Assembly: GCA_964489835.1 (NCBI GenBank)
Contig: CAZBBC010000033.1
Location: 1 to 35,365 of the forward strand
Length of the DNA: 35,365 nucleotides
From: CAZBBC01 sp964489835
Lineage (GTDB): Bacteria; Calditrichota; Calditrichia; JAJRVZ01
Direction: 5' to 3'
The position numbers were made by a program, and so were the translations under genes. Of the stretch, positions 1 through 7,349 are shown piece by piece; the stretch's first letter is position 1; every line of letters starts with the position of its first letter. A model generated the notes under the pieces. The model made no database searches. It had not been told where the DNA came from and saw only the letters and a list, made by a program, of their open reading frames with translations.

Positions 1-449
1 TTTACTAGTCCCAATAAATGGTGCTCCGGAACAGCAATGATTACATGCAATCCTGCAGTTTTCGCATATTCAAAAGCTCTTATCACCTCATCCTCGTCTT
101 TCATATAAATGACACCGGCCCCATATAGCATAAGACCGGCTTTTTCGACCTGAGAAACGACTGTTTTTATTTCATTTTTGGTACTCTCCAGAGGAAGATG
201 GAAGCTTTTAAATGCAATTCTCTTCATACCCACCCGTTTGGTCATTTGAATGGTCTCATCAAGATTAAATTTACGGAAAGTATAGGAAGCGATTCCCAGC
301 TTGAGTTTCCGATTTTCAGTTGATTTTTCTTCCGGAAATACTTGAGATTGATTGCTCCTTAACGGCGGCGGTAAAATAGCCGCGACTGCTGCAACAGAAG
401 CAACCTTTAAAAACTTACGACGTGAGGTATAACTTTCTTTGTTATTCAT
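1..449 (-). CDS. Tat-exported sugar phosphate isomerase/epimerase-like TIM-barrel protein (C-terminus beyond window)
   Basis: Partial gene: 149 codons are visible before the window edge cuts off the C-terminus. The start ATG at 447-449 follows a GGAGAG ribosome site. The N-terminus has a twin-arginine motif (SRRKFLK, residues 9-15) and an Ala/Pro-rich hydrophobic stretch, so export by the Tat system is likely. From about residue 48 the sequence (KLKLGIASYTFRKF, then MKRIAFKSFHLPL and GLMLYGAGVIY) resembles the first strands of the xylose-isomerase-like / AP-endonuclease-2 TIM barrel. Proteins of this sort are common in carbohydrate-degrading bacteria, often with unknown substrates. It lies downstream of thrC on the same strand, separated by about 180 bp of GC-rich repeat, so co-transcription is uncertain. 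Substrate and exact function cannot be stated. Confidence 0.72.
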   Translation of the reverse strand, partial: MNNKESYTSRRKFLKVASVAAVAAILPPPLRSNQSQVFPEEKSTENRKLKLGIASYTFRKFNLDETIQMTKRVGMKRIAFKSFHLPLESTKNEIKTVVSQVEKAGLMLYGAGVIYMKDEDEVIRAFEYAKTAGLHVIIAVPEHHLLGLV

Positions 450-499
450 AACGGATCTCTCCATTTAAGTATTTATCCTAAATTATTTACATACACCGT

Positions 500-603
500 C
501 TCCCCCGATCGAATCGGGGGTCGACATCCCTCCCTTTCCAGCCTGCCCGGCCTGCCCGGCGCAGACGTGGTAAAGCCTGACAGGGAGGGGCTGGGTGAGG
601 GTC
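500..603. repeat. GC-rich intergenic hairpin repeat
   Basis: A GC-rich island between thrC and the Tat TIM-barrel gene. It has a directly repeated CCTGCCCGG unit near 540-560, and complementary arms (ccctccctttcc ... ggaggggctgggtgaggg) that could fold into a long hairpin. Its composition differs sharply from the AT-rich genes around it. Related GC-rich stretches occur near 1965-2040 and 28880-28945. No coding potential is evident. Confidence 0.45.
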
Positions 604-629
604 AGTAGACTTGCCTTTATCGACAATCA

Positions 630-1934
630 TCATTTCAATCGATACAGTAATTCTGATTTGAATTCCTTGAAATCGTTTGAAACAAGAATAGATTTTTTTT
701 GTTTTTCAAGTGCTTCCTGCAATCTCCCGGGGATGATAATATTTTTTGATACACTTTCAGGTAAGACATCCTGAAATTTGGCCGGATGTGCGGTTTCCAG
801 AACAATGGTATGATAATCCGAAGGTCTCTCTGCAGAATATTTTTTATAAGCGGAATATCCTACAGCACCGTGAGGATCGATCAGATATTTATTTTTATCA
901 TATAATTCCTCAATAACCGCCCGAGTTTCTCTATCGGTGATACTATAACTGCACACTTTTTTTAATATTTTTTCCCTGTCACCACCAAACAGAGCGTTAA
1001 TACGGGCAAAATTGCTAGGATTACCTACATCCATCGCATTAGAAATTGTTTGTATAGCTGTTTTTGGTTCATAGACACCTGTCTGAAGATAGTTACAAAA
1101 CACTTGATTGCAGTTTACAGCAGCAATAAACTTTTTTACCGGAAGCCCAAGCCGATTAGCCAAAAGGCCTCCTGTAATATTGCCAAAATTACCACAGGGA
1201 ACAGAAAAAACCAGTGGTTTCCCCTGCTCTTTTACTTTTGCAAAAGCATTAAAATAATAAAAAGATTGAGGCAAGAGCCGGGCAATATTGATCGAATTGG
1301 CTGATGATAATCGAAACTTATTTTTCAAATCTGTATCTAAAAAAGCTCTCTTTACCAGTTTCTGACAATCATCAAACGTACCCCTGATTTCAAACGCGTA
1401 GATGTTCTTATCCAATGTGGTTAGCTGTTGCTCCTGAATCTTGCTGACCTTTCCCGAAGGATAAAGTAATGCGACTTTTATTCGATCAGATCCGTAGAAT
1501 CCGTGGGCAACGGCACTTCCTGTATCACCGGAAGTTGCGACCAAAATGATAATTTCAGAATTTTCATCCTTATTAAAGTAATCCAGGATATTTGCCAAAA
1601 AGCGGGCACCAAAATCTTTAAAAGCCAATGTTGGTCCATGAAATAATTCTAGAATCGATACATTTTCAGAAAGTGGGACAAGCGGGGTATCAAAAGTAAA
1701 GGTTTTTTCAATGATGGTCTGCAGATCATTGTCATTTATATAATCTACAAAGACTCTGGCAATTTCATAAGAGATCTCCGTGAAAGACCGTTGAAATAAC
1801 GAACGGATAAAAGACGAATTCAGCGGTTTGATTTCCGTAGGGAGATATAATCCCCCATCCGGGGCAATGCCGTCGAAAACGGCCTGTTTAAAGGAAACCT
1901 GATGATTATGGTTATTTGTGCTATAATATTGCAT
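630..1934 (-). CDS. thrC: Threonine synthase
   Basis: PLP enzyme that converts O-phosphohomoserine to threonine and phosphate in the cytoplasm, the last step of threonine synthesis. The 434-residue length fits the class typified by E. coli ThrC. The N-terminus shows the expected pattern (MQYYSTNN, then GIAPDGGLYLP around 22-32). The PLP-binding lysine is in HGPTLAFKDFGARF (K106). The later motifs VATSGDTGSAVAHGF (phosphate and cofactor contacts) and VPCGNFGNI are intact. The start ATG at 1932-1934 has no strong Shine-Dalgarno sequence. It is downstream of thrB on the same strand, so the two last threonine steps are adjacent, with a roughly 210 bp repeat-filled spacer between them. Identification is secure. 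Confidence 0.96.
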   Translation of the reverse strand: MQYYSTNNHNHQVSFKQAVFDGIAPDGGLYLPTEIKPLNSSFIRSLFQRSFTEISYEIARVFVDYINDNDLQTIIEKTFTFDTPLVPLSENVSILELFHGPTLAFKDFGARFLANILDYFNKDENSEIIILVATSGDTGSAVAHGFYGSDRIKVALLYPSGKVSKIQEQQLTTLDKNIYAFEIRGTFDDCQKLVKRAFLDTDLKNKFRLSSANSINIARLLPQSFYYFNAFAKVKEQGKPLVFSVPCGNFGNITGGLLANRLGLPVKKFIAAVNCNQVFCNYLQTGVYEPKTAIQTISNAMDVGNPSNFARINALFGGDREKILKKVCSYSITDRETRAVIEELYDKNKYLIDPHGAVGYSAYKKYSAERPSDYHTIVLETAHPAKFQDVLPESVSKNIIIPGRLQEALEKQKKSILVSNDFKEFKSELLYRLK

Positions 1935-1956
1935 AAGATAGACTTTTATATATAGG

Positions 1957-2146
1957 ATGATTCAACCTAAGGGCGGGCATCCGTCAGAGACCGGACTTAC
2001 GCTTCGCTCCAGCGGAGACTTGCCCCTACGCGCTCTTCCCTTTTCGCTTTTCTCATCCAAATTTCAGACAGCCCACCACGTTATTCCCTATACCCTATAC
2101 CTTATACCATATCCCTATAGGCGCATCGCAGTGCGCCTCTACAACA
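1957..2146. repeat. Repeat-filled spacer between thrB and thrC
   Basis: The left part (about 1965-2045) is GC-rich with short self-complementary pieces (gcttcgctccagcggagac). The right part (about 2080-2125) contains imperfect tandem CCCTATAC/CTTATACC units, followed by a small hairpin (ggcgcatcgcagtgcgcc). No coding sequence is convincing here; the plus-strand open frame across it is low-complexity repeat. Confidence 0.5.
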
Positions 2147-3088
2147 TTACAACACCCGTGGCCCCTGCGTATTAATTTTAGTTACATAGGTATCGAAGGG
2201 TATATTTTTTTGTTTGTAAAAACGTGTCATTTCAATACCTACAGATTCCGCGCTCCCTCTGGATTCAGTAAAGGCGAAAACCGATGGGCCGGATCCGGCA
2301 ATACTACATCCCAGAGAACCTAATTCTAAAGCTTTTTCCTTTAATTCATAAAAAAATGGTATTTGTCTTGCTCTGATCGGTTCAATAATATTATCGCTGA
2401 CGGACCGTTTCAGCAAATTATAATCCTTTTGGTAAAGGGCAGAGATAACCGCTGCCGTATTTCCCCATTGTTCGACCGCCTGTGATAAACCAATAATTTT
2501 AGGGAGAATTTGACGTGCATCGGAAGTATCTATCTCGATATGTGGATGAAGGATAACACAATACAAATTGTCAGGGACCGGGATAGAGATAATATCAATG
2601 GGATTCTGACTTCTGGCTAAAATAAATCCACCGTAAAGACAAGCGGCAATATTGTCAAGATGTACCTGATTCCAGCTGGCTATTTTTTCACCTTCCATGG
2701 CAAATTTCAAGAGTGTTTCGTTACTAAGGTTCAAGTCCAACATTTGATTGAGGGCATAAACACTGCCCACAGCACTGGCAGCACTGGAACCAAGGCCACT
2801 TTTATAAGGCATTTTTTTATGAATTTCCATATCAATGCCAAAATCAGCATTGATATGCTCTAACATTGTCAACAGGGATACACCGGCAGTATTTCTTTCT
2901 GCTTCCATGGGCAAGGAAGGTATCCCGGTTATTTTACTTATTTTCACCCCTATATCTTTTTTTAAAGTCAGACGGATTTCATCTCCCGGCTGAACCAGAG
3001 CAAAGGCAAAAACATCGAATCCACAGCCTACATTGGCAACAGAAGCCGGTGAAAATACACGAATATTTTTATTTTTAAACGTTTTCAT
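2147..3088 (-). CDS. thrB: Homoserine kinase
   Basis: GHMP-family kinase that phosphorylates L-homoserine with ATP, supplying O-phosphohomoserine to ThrC. The start chosen is ATG 3086-3088, giving 313 residues that begin MKTFKNKNIRVFSPASVANVG, as homoserine kinases do. An upstream in-frame start would add 13 non-conserved residues. Visible motifs are SPASVANVGCGFDVFAFA (N-terminal substrate motif), the ATP-binding Gly/Ser loop PYKSGLGSSAASA at about 94-106, and the C-terminal GCSIAGSGPSVFAF. The gene begins inside the end of the preceding MetH-reactivation-domain gene (14 nt overlap), so the two are almost certainly co-transcribed and translationally coupled. A GAAGAAAA purine tract precedes the start. 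Confidence 0.95.
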   Translation of the reverse strand: MKTFKNKNIRVFSPASVANVGCGFDVFAFALVQPGDEIRLTLKKDIGVKISKITGIPSLPMEAERNTAGVSLLTMLEHINADFGIDMEIHKKMPYKSGLGSSAASAVGSVYALNQMLDLNLSNETLLKFAMEGEKIASWNQVHLDNIAACLYGGFILARSQNPIDIISIPVPDNLYCVILHPHIEIDTSDARQILPKIIGLSQAVEQWGNTAAVISALYQKDYNLLKRSVSDNIIEPIRARQIPFFYELKEKALELGSLGCSIAGSGPSVFAFTESRGSAESVGIEMTRFYKQKNIPFDTYVTKINTQGPRVL

Positions 3089-3785
3089 TAATTTTTCTTC
3101 TGCGCATAAAGCAATTGGGTTGATCACAATAATTACAGGTGTTGTTTATTTTCTTTACTTTCTTTCCGATCCCAATAACCCCACTCACCGATTTTATCGG
3201 TGTCATTAATGCAGATGGATTTAAATCAATTCCTATAAAATGCTCCGGAAACAGACGAAAAAGTTTATGTTGTTCATAAACATCCCAACCACAATAACCG
3301 GGACTGAAACGATTGGTGCACTTAAAACTTCTGGTTTTCATTTTATCTGAGATCTCATTTCCCAGCCAATCGGCAGCCTGTTCGGCTTTTATAGAACCGA
3401 TGATATCCGCAATATAACCGGAAAAGGGATCTCCTTGATTAAAAAAACTTCGTGACCAGGTATCGAAAGTCTGTCCCAGCGTCACTGCAAAAAAAGCCAA
3501 ACCCCAGCTGCCCTTCAATTGCCGGGCTATGGTTGTATCACAGTCAAAAAGGATACCATGACATCTGAGATAGTCCGCCCCAATCTTAATATTTGATTCA
3601 TCGAAGATACAATATCCACCCAAAATATTCATGTGTTGATGTGAGGCTTCTCTGAGTGCATTGATCATCTGATGAATGTCTGCATCCGCAAGAGATGATT
3701 TGTATTTTAGGACCTGTAATACTTCATCTTCACAATCGGGTAATGCTTCGGATTTAATCGTATATGTCTGTATTCTGTCACTCAT
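3075..3785 (-). CDS. Stand-alone MetH-type activation (corrinoid reactivation) domain protein
   Basis: 236 residues matching only the C-terminal activation domain of cobalamin-dependent methionine synthase, which binds S-adenosylmethionine and reductively methylates inactive Co(II) corrinoid. The visible family signatures are RFSPGY at 159-164 (the RxxxGY SAM-binding motif of MetH) and MTPIKSVSGVIG at about 194-205 (the MxPxxSVSG motif). The protein ends with a small cysteine cluster (C217, C220, C225) and a basic tail. The homocysteine, folate and cobalamin modules of MetH are absent. The MtaC-like corrinoid protein is just upstream on the same strand, so the likely job is keeping that protein's cobalt active, a role that RamA-type iron-sulfur proteins fill elsewhere. 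It overlaps thrB by 14 nt. The domain call is strong; the partner is inferred. Confidence 0.85.
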   Translation of the reverse strand: MSDRIQTYTIKSEALPDCEDEVLQVLKYKSSLADADIHQMINALREASHQHMNILGGYCIFDESNIKIGADYLRCHGILFDCDTTIARQLKGSWGLAFFAVTLGQTFDTWSRSFFNQGDPFSGYIADIIGSIKAEQAADWLGNEISDKMKTRSFKCTNRFSPGYCGWDVYEQHKLFRLFPEHFIGIDLNPSALMTPIKSVSGVIGIGKKVKKINNTCNYCDQPNCFMRRRKINENV

Positions 3786-3826
3786 ATCAAACTTTATTTA
3801 AAATTAGCTCAACATGCGGGGATGAG

Positions 3827-4492
3827 TTAAATATTTGCGGACAGAAATTGAGCAAAACTATGCGGATCTGCAAAATAGCCGTCGGCCCCGATTTTTTCAT
3901 TAAACTTTTGAGATAACGGTGCACCACCGACAAATACTTTTGTACCCGGCACTTCATCTTTAAGAATTTTAACCGCCGATTCCATATTTACCATTGTAGT
4001 CGTAAGCAAAGCACTCATACCGACAAGCGCTCCCGGATTTTCTTTAAGAGCTGCCAGAAATTTATCGCTGGTGACATCGACACCAAGGTCTATTACTTTC
4101 CAACCATCACCTTCAAGAACCATCCTGACTATATTTTTGCCTATATCATGCAGATCCCCGGCAACGGTTCCGACGATAACCGTACCTTTGTGCTTGGCTT
4201 CGCCACTTTCAAAAAACGGTTTTAAATGTTCCATAGCTGCATTCATTGCTTTAGCAGAGATAAGTAATTCTGGAATAAAAGCTTCCCCTTTTCCAAAGCG
4301 ATCACCGATCACACTCATCCCAACCATTAATCCTTTTTGAAGAATATCATTGGGAGAAACGCCCGCTTCAAGGAGCTGTTGTGTAATTTCTGAGGCACCA
4401 TCCTGCCCTTGCATATCGGGAGGATAGGGCAAATCCTTTTGGGCTTTACCACGTTCAATACATAGTGCAAGTTGTTTTAATAACGGATCCAT
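3827..4492 (-). CDS. mtaC: MtaC-like corrinoid protein (methyl carrier)
   Basis: 221-residue cobalamin-binding protein that carries a methyl group on its cobalt between a substrate methyltransferase and an acceptor enzyme in the cytoplasm. The N-terminal half (about 1-95) is the helical cap domain (EAFIPELLISAKAM). The C-terminal half is the Rossmann-like B12-binding domain with the cobalt-ligating histidine in DLHDIG (H115 at 113-118), followed by GKNIVRMVLEGDGW, then SALLTTTM and VGGAPLS. Length and layout match MtaC, MtbC and MttC of methylotrophic methanogens and acetogens. AAGGA precedes the ATG. It lies between mtaB (94 bp upstream) and the reactivation-domain gene (about 40 bp downstream), forming a compact module. 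The MtaC assignment, rather than MtbC/MttC, rests on the neighbouring MtaB. Confidence 0.93.
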   Translation of the reverse strand: MDPLLKQLALCIERGKAQKDLPYPPDMQGQDGASEITQQLLEAGVSPNDILQKGLMVGMSVIGDRFGKGEAFIPELLISAKAMNAAMEHLKPFFESGEAKHKGTVIVGTVAGDLHDIGKNIVRMVLEGDGWKVIDLGVDVTSDKFLAALKENPGALVGMSALLTTTMVNMESAVKILKDEVPGTKVFVGGAPLSQKFNEKIGADGYFADPHSFAQFLSANI

Positions 4493-4586
4493 TGCAAATT
4501 CCTTTCTTAATTATTTTGGATATTTATCCTAAAATCCAATGATGTCTAACTATTCTGAATTATTCAACCTGTTGGATATTTCTTTT

Positions 4587-5996
4587 TCATTCCAATCCAT
4601 AGGCAGAAGCCATATACAGACTGCCATAAGATTGTTTAATCTGAACGATTGCTTCCTCTTCAGATTCTGGAAGATGTTTGATATCTGATTCAATTTTTTT
4701 TAACCATTGTAATTCCATATCAGACAATACAATTCTGGCCGATGAGACTGCCTGATCAATTGCCTCAAATGCGACACGCACCGCAAATAACGTCCGGCTG
4801 TATCCAGCTTCAACTTTACAAATCTCTTGTGCTAAGTTCAAGACAACATGAGGATCGAGCATAAGTGCTTCTGCACTTGAACTTACATCACTTTCGACCA
4901 GCCAGTTGCGCAAATTAACCGATCCACCGGCGATGATCGCGGTATTAAGAAGACGACAATCATACGCCAGCAATTCGAGATAGGCTTCGGGAGCAGAGCC
5001 ACTGAGAAGACGTACATTCTGAACGGATTCATTACTCCATAAATCAGCACAGGCACTGGCGATGTTTCCCAGAGGACTAAAATGAGCGCAACTGGAAGAT
5101 TTTCCTTCCATGCTTATCGGGCAGCCGGTGATGGCTTTAAGAACCGGTCCTTCGTAGGCACAGTCTTTGGAAGGACCGCAGGCGCCATATTCATAGGCGA
5201 CAAGACTTCTGGGAACGCTTGCGGCACGATCAATCGCTGCCAGGACAGAAGGAATCATACCTTTCCCGGCTAATTGCATCGCTGTATTTGCAAATCCACA
5301 AGCCGTGTCTCCTCCGGCAATAATATTGTATTTCTGACAAATAAGATTTATTTCCTTCCACAGAAAACCCATATCCCGCCAGGCCAGCGATCCCAGGGCA
5401 ACAACAATTCCTGTCAAATCACCATATACCAATGCCTGGTCATGTACTTCTTTTCCACCAACAGACTCAATGGACAATATATCCGCCCCTGCCTGAGCAG
5501 AAGAAATAAACGCCTCCCGTGTCAATTCCCAGTTCTTTCCTTCTCGCAAAAGAGGCGGACGATCGGCGTCACGTAAATCAACAACCGTTACCCGCAAGGC
5601 GTTGGGTGTTCCGGTTGATTCGTAAAAACGGTTTAAATGTCCGCTCAGCAGTTTGGTAATCTCCGCTCCCCATTGAGGATTCTCTGTCATCGGTGGCAAT
5701 TGTTCAAACTCAACAACCAAACCCGGTAATTTTAATTTTTTCGCCCTAGAAATAACTGTGAGAGCAATATCCTCGTATTGTTCCAGTACTTCTTTCCAGG
5801 TTTCATTGTTAATTTTCATTGGCGGCAGCGTGAAATTAATCTCCGGGAATACCGTACCGTTGCCAATAATCAACCCGCGCCCGCATGTGACCGGTTTAGG
5901 CGCGTGTCCAAAAATAAGCGCATCAACATCCGTTATCATTGGTTTTTTGTATTTTATCATAATCCCCATCATCAGTTTTTTATCTGACCTACTCAT
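4587..5996 (-). CDS. mtaB: MtaB-like methanol:corrinoid methyltransferase
   Basis: Zinc TIM-barrel enzyme that cleaves methanol's C-O bond and puts the methyl on the cobalt of MtaC. The sequence aligns by eye with archaeal MtaB from the start of the family pattern (MITDVDALIFGHAPKPVTCGRGLIIGNG) through the core. Expected zinc ligands are E177 in IESVGGKE, C233 in GGDTACGFANTAM, and a cysteine of GACGPSKDC (C273 or C279). The SMEGKSSSCAHFSPLGN segment is also typical. Total length is 469 residues against about 460 in the family. The annotated ATG (5994-5996) has no ribosome site. An internal ATG at 5958-5960, preceded by GGGG, begins nearer the family N-terminus and may be the true start. Its substrate could be methanol or another methoxy compound. 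Confidence 0.9.
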   Translation of the reverse strand: MSRSDKKLMMGIMIKYKKPMITDVDALIFGHAPKPVTCGRGLIIGNGTVFPEINFTLPPMKINNETWKEVLEQYEDIALTVISRAKKLKLPGLVVEFEQLPPMTENPQWGAEITKLLSGHLNRFYESTGTPNALRVTVVDLRDADRPPLLREGKNWELTREAFISSAQAGADILSIESVGGKEVHDQALVYGDLTGIVVALGSLAWRDMGFLWKEINLICQKYNIIAGGDTACGFANTAMQLAGKGMIPSVLAAIDRAASVPRSLVAYEYGACGPSKDCAYEGPVLKAITGCPISMEGKSSSCAHFSPLGNIASACADLWSNESVQNVRLLSGSAPEAYLELLAYDCRLLNTAIIAGGSVNLRNWLVESDVSSSAEALMLDPHVVLNLAQEICKVEAGYSRTLFAVRVAFEAIDQAVSSARIVLSDMELQWLKKIESDIKHLPESEEEAIVQIKQSYGSLYMASAYGLE

Positions 5997-6029
5997 ACCG
6001 CAGTATATTGCTGCAATCCAAAAAAGAAG

Positions 6030-6179
6030 TCCACGGATTACACTGATTTACACGGATTTTATTTAAAAATTATTGTTATTTTATTTTTAATCCGTGAGAA
6101 TCAGTTTAATCTGCGTCATCCGTGTTCTATAAATATCGCTGCGTCGTCGCGAGAAATGAATTATCCGGGTTAGTAAAAT
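6030..6179. repeat. Composite intergenic repeat C/D (copy 1)
   Basis: Two parts. The first is 'tccacggattacactgattt' followed by an AT-rich centre and a complementary return arm (aatccgtgagaatcagtttaatctgcg...ccgtg). The second is a short tail beginning gcgagaaatgaattatcc (6149-6179). The same two parts in the same order recur at 28805-28976, which argues for a genuine dispersed element rather than chance similarity. It occupies the space upstream of mtaB. Confidence 0.6.
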
Positions 6180-6184
6180 ATCTG

Positions 6185-7315
6185 CTAATCCTGTTTCTTA
6201 TTATATTCATTTACAATGTAATCAACCAATCGTATGCGTTCAATATCTCCGGAAGAGGATATCTCATCAGAGATCCCGAGAATTAGTTTCGGTGCAAACA
6301 GATCAATGATTTTATGTGTGCATTCAACTAAATCCCCTTCGGAATAAAGATCATCAAAATAGATTGCAGGTAATCCATCAATTAAAAATAAATCTTCACC
6401 AAATGCGTCTTTTACTTCTTCAAGTGATACATCGCCCTGAGGCTGAGGGGTAATCGCCTCTATACCATCAAGACCGGTTTCTTTTACAAGGGAAAGCAAG
6501 GATTTTGTATCACCATCCCAATGTGAATATATAAATTTACCAGCTGCATGTAGTTTTTCGCAACGCCGCTGACAGGCCGGAAGATGGTATTTGACAAAAA
6601 GATTTGGTGAAAGTGTCCCTGCATGAACATTTTCACCAAAATTTATAAGATCAATTGGAGAATGGTTGATTAAATTGATCAACCGGTCATGGTTTTCCTC
6701 TAGTTTCATAAAAAATAATTTAATCTGTTCAGGCCATTCATACAAGGCGTAGACACCATTTTCAATACCCATCTTCTCCAAATAAAGGCACTGAATATTC
6801 ATTCGCGGCATATAAATCGTAGGTGCACCCAAATCTCCGGCCTTATGCATCCAATAATCAAACTGGGCTTGATCCCATTCCCAGGTAACATTTTCCTCAC
6901 GCCAGGTAGCTACTTTTAATTCTTCCAGTGATTCGACTTCCCATTTAAGTGTGATCGGATGCGGGCTGTTAACCGACTGGCGATGGACGGCGGTTTGTCT
7001 GCCGACGGGTGTATGAATAGTTGTCAAACTATCGGTTTCATTCAGTTTATTATATGCTATTTTTACTTTCGGATGCTCAATTCTCTTAAAACATGAATTG
7101 AATTGATACAGTCGAGCTGAAACTCCCAGTGTATAATAAACATCAAAGATATCCATTCCTGTATATGGCTCAGGTAAACACTTGTTTTCAAAGATTTTAT
7201 CTGTATACCAGCAACCGATACGGGGCTGCCAAATAATCTTACCATTGGATTGACCAAAAGCCACTTGTCGATGGAGTTCCGGAAAATTTTTGTTTTGTAC
7301 TTCTTCTCTTGTCAT
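6185..7315 (-). CDS. URO-D-superfamily protein lacking the HxC zinc motif
   Basis: 376 residues with the layout of the uroporphyrinogen-decarboxylase/MtaA-like TIM barrel: a substrate-lid N-terminus (KIIWQPRIGCWY), an acidic central block (DLINFGENVHAGTLSPNLFVKYHLPACQRRCEKLHAAGK), then the strand that in MtaA carries His-x-Cys. Here that strand reads KFIYSHWDGD, with the His but no Cys, and the distal Cys is replaced in LFLIDGLPAIYF. A classical zinc methyltransferase site is therefore absent. It sits between the sulfatase (35 bp away) and mtaB on the same strand. The family is expanded in uncultured carbohydrate degraders without known function. Heme-pathway HemE activity is unlikely given sequence and context. 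Confidence 0.8.
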   Translation of the reverse strand: MTREEVQNKNFPELHRQVAFGQSNGKIIWQPRIGCWYTDKIFENKCLPEPYTGMDIFDVYYTLGVSARLYQFNSCFKRIEHPKVKIAYNKLNETDSLTTIHTPVGRQTAVHRQSVNSPHPITLKWEVESLEELKVATWREENVTWEWDQAQFDYWMHKAGDLGAPTIYMPRMNIQCLYLEKMGIENGVYALYEWPEQIKLFFMKLEENHDRLINLINHSPIDLINFGENVHAGTLSPNLFVKYHLPACQRRCEKLHAAGKFIYSHWDGDTKSLLSLVKETGLDGIEAITPQPQGDVSLEEVKDAFGEDLFLIDGLPAIYFDDLYSEGDLVECTHKIIDLFAPKLILGISDEISSSGDIERIRLVDYIVNEYNKKQD

Positions 7316-7349
7316 GTGATAGAAAGATTGATATCAGACGAAAAATTTT

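Noticed and set aside
2080..2125. CRISPR-like tandem units (CCCTATACC)
   Set aside because: Units are about 8-10 bases, irregular and without spacers. No cas genes are nearby.
1957..2175. Plus-strand 72-residue open frame between thrB and thrC
   Set aside because: It is translation of GC-rich and CCCTATAC-type repeat sequence and runs into the end of thrB.
3786..3826. Terminator between mtaC and the reactivation-domain gene
   Set aside because: Only a 4-5 bp stem (CTCA/TGAG) is possible and no U-run follows, so it is too weak to support.
4587..5996. Pyrrolysine-containing methylamine methyltransferase
   Set aside because: The gene has no internal TAG and its motifs are those of MtaB, not MtmB, MtbB or MttB.
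5997..6184. Cobalamin riboswitch upstream of mtaB
   Set aside because: The space is filled by repeat C/D and no B12-box-like conserved core was recognised.
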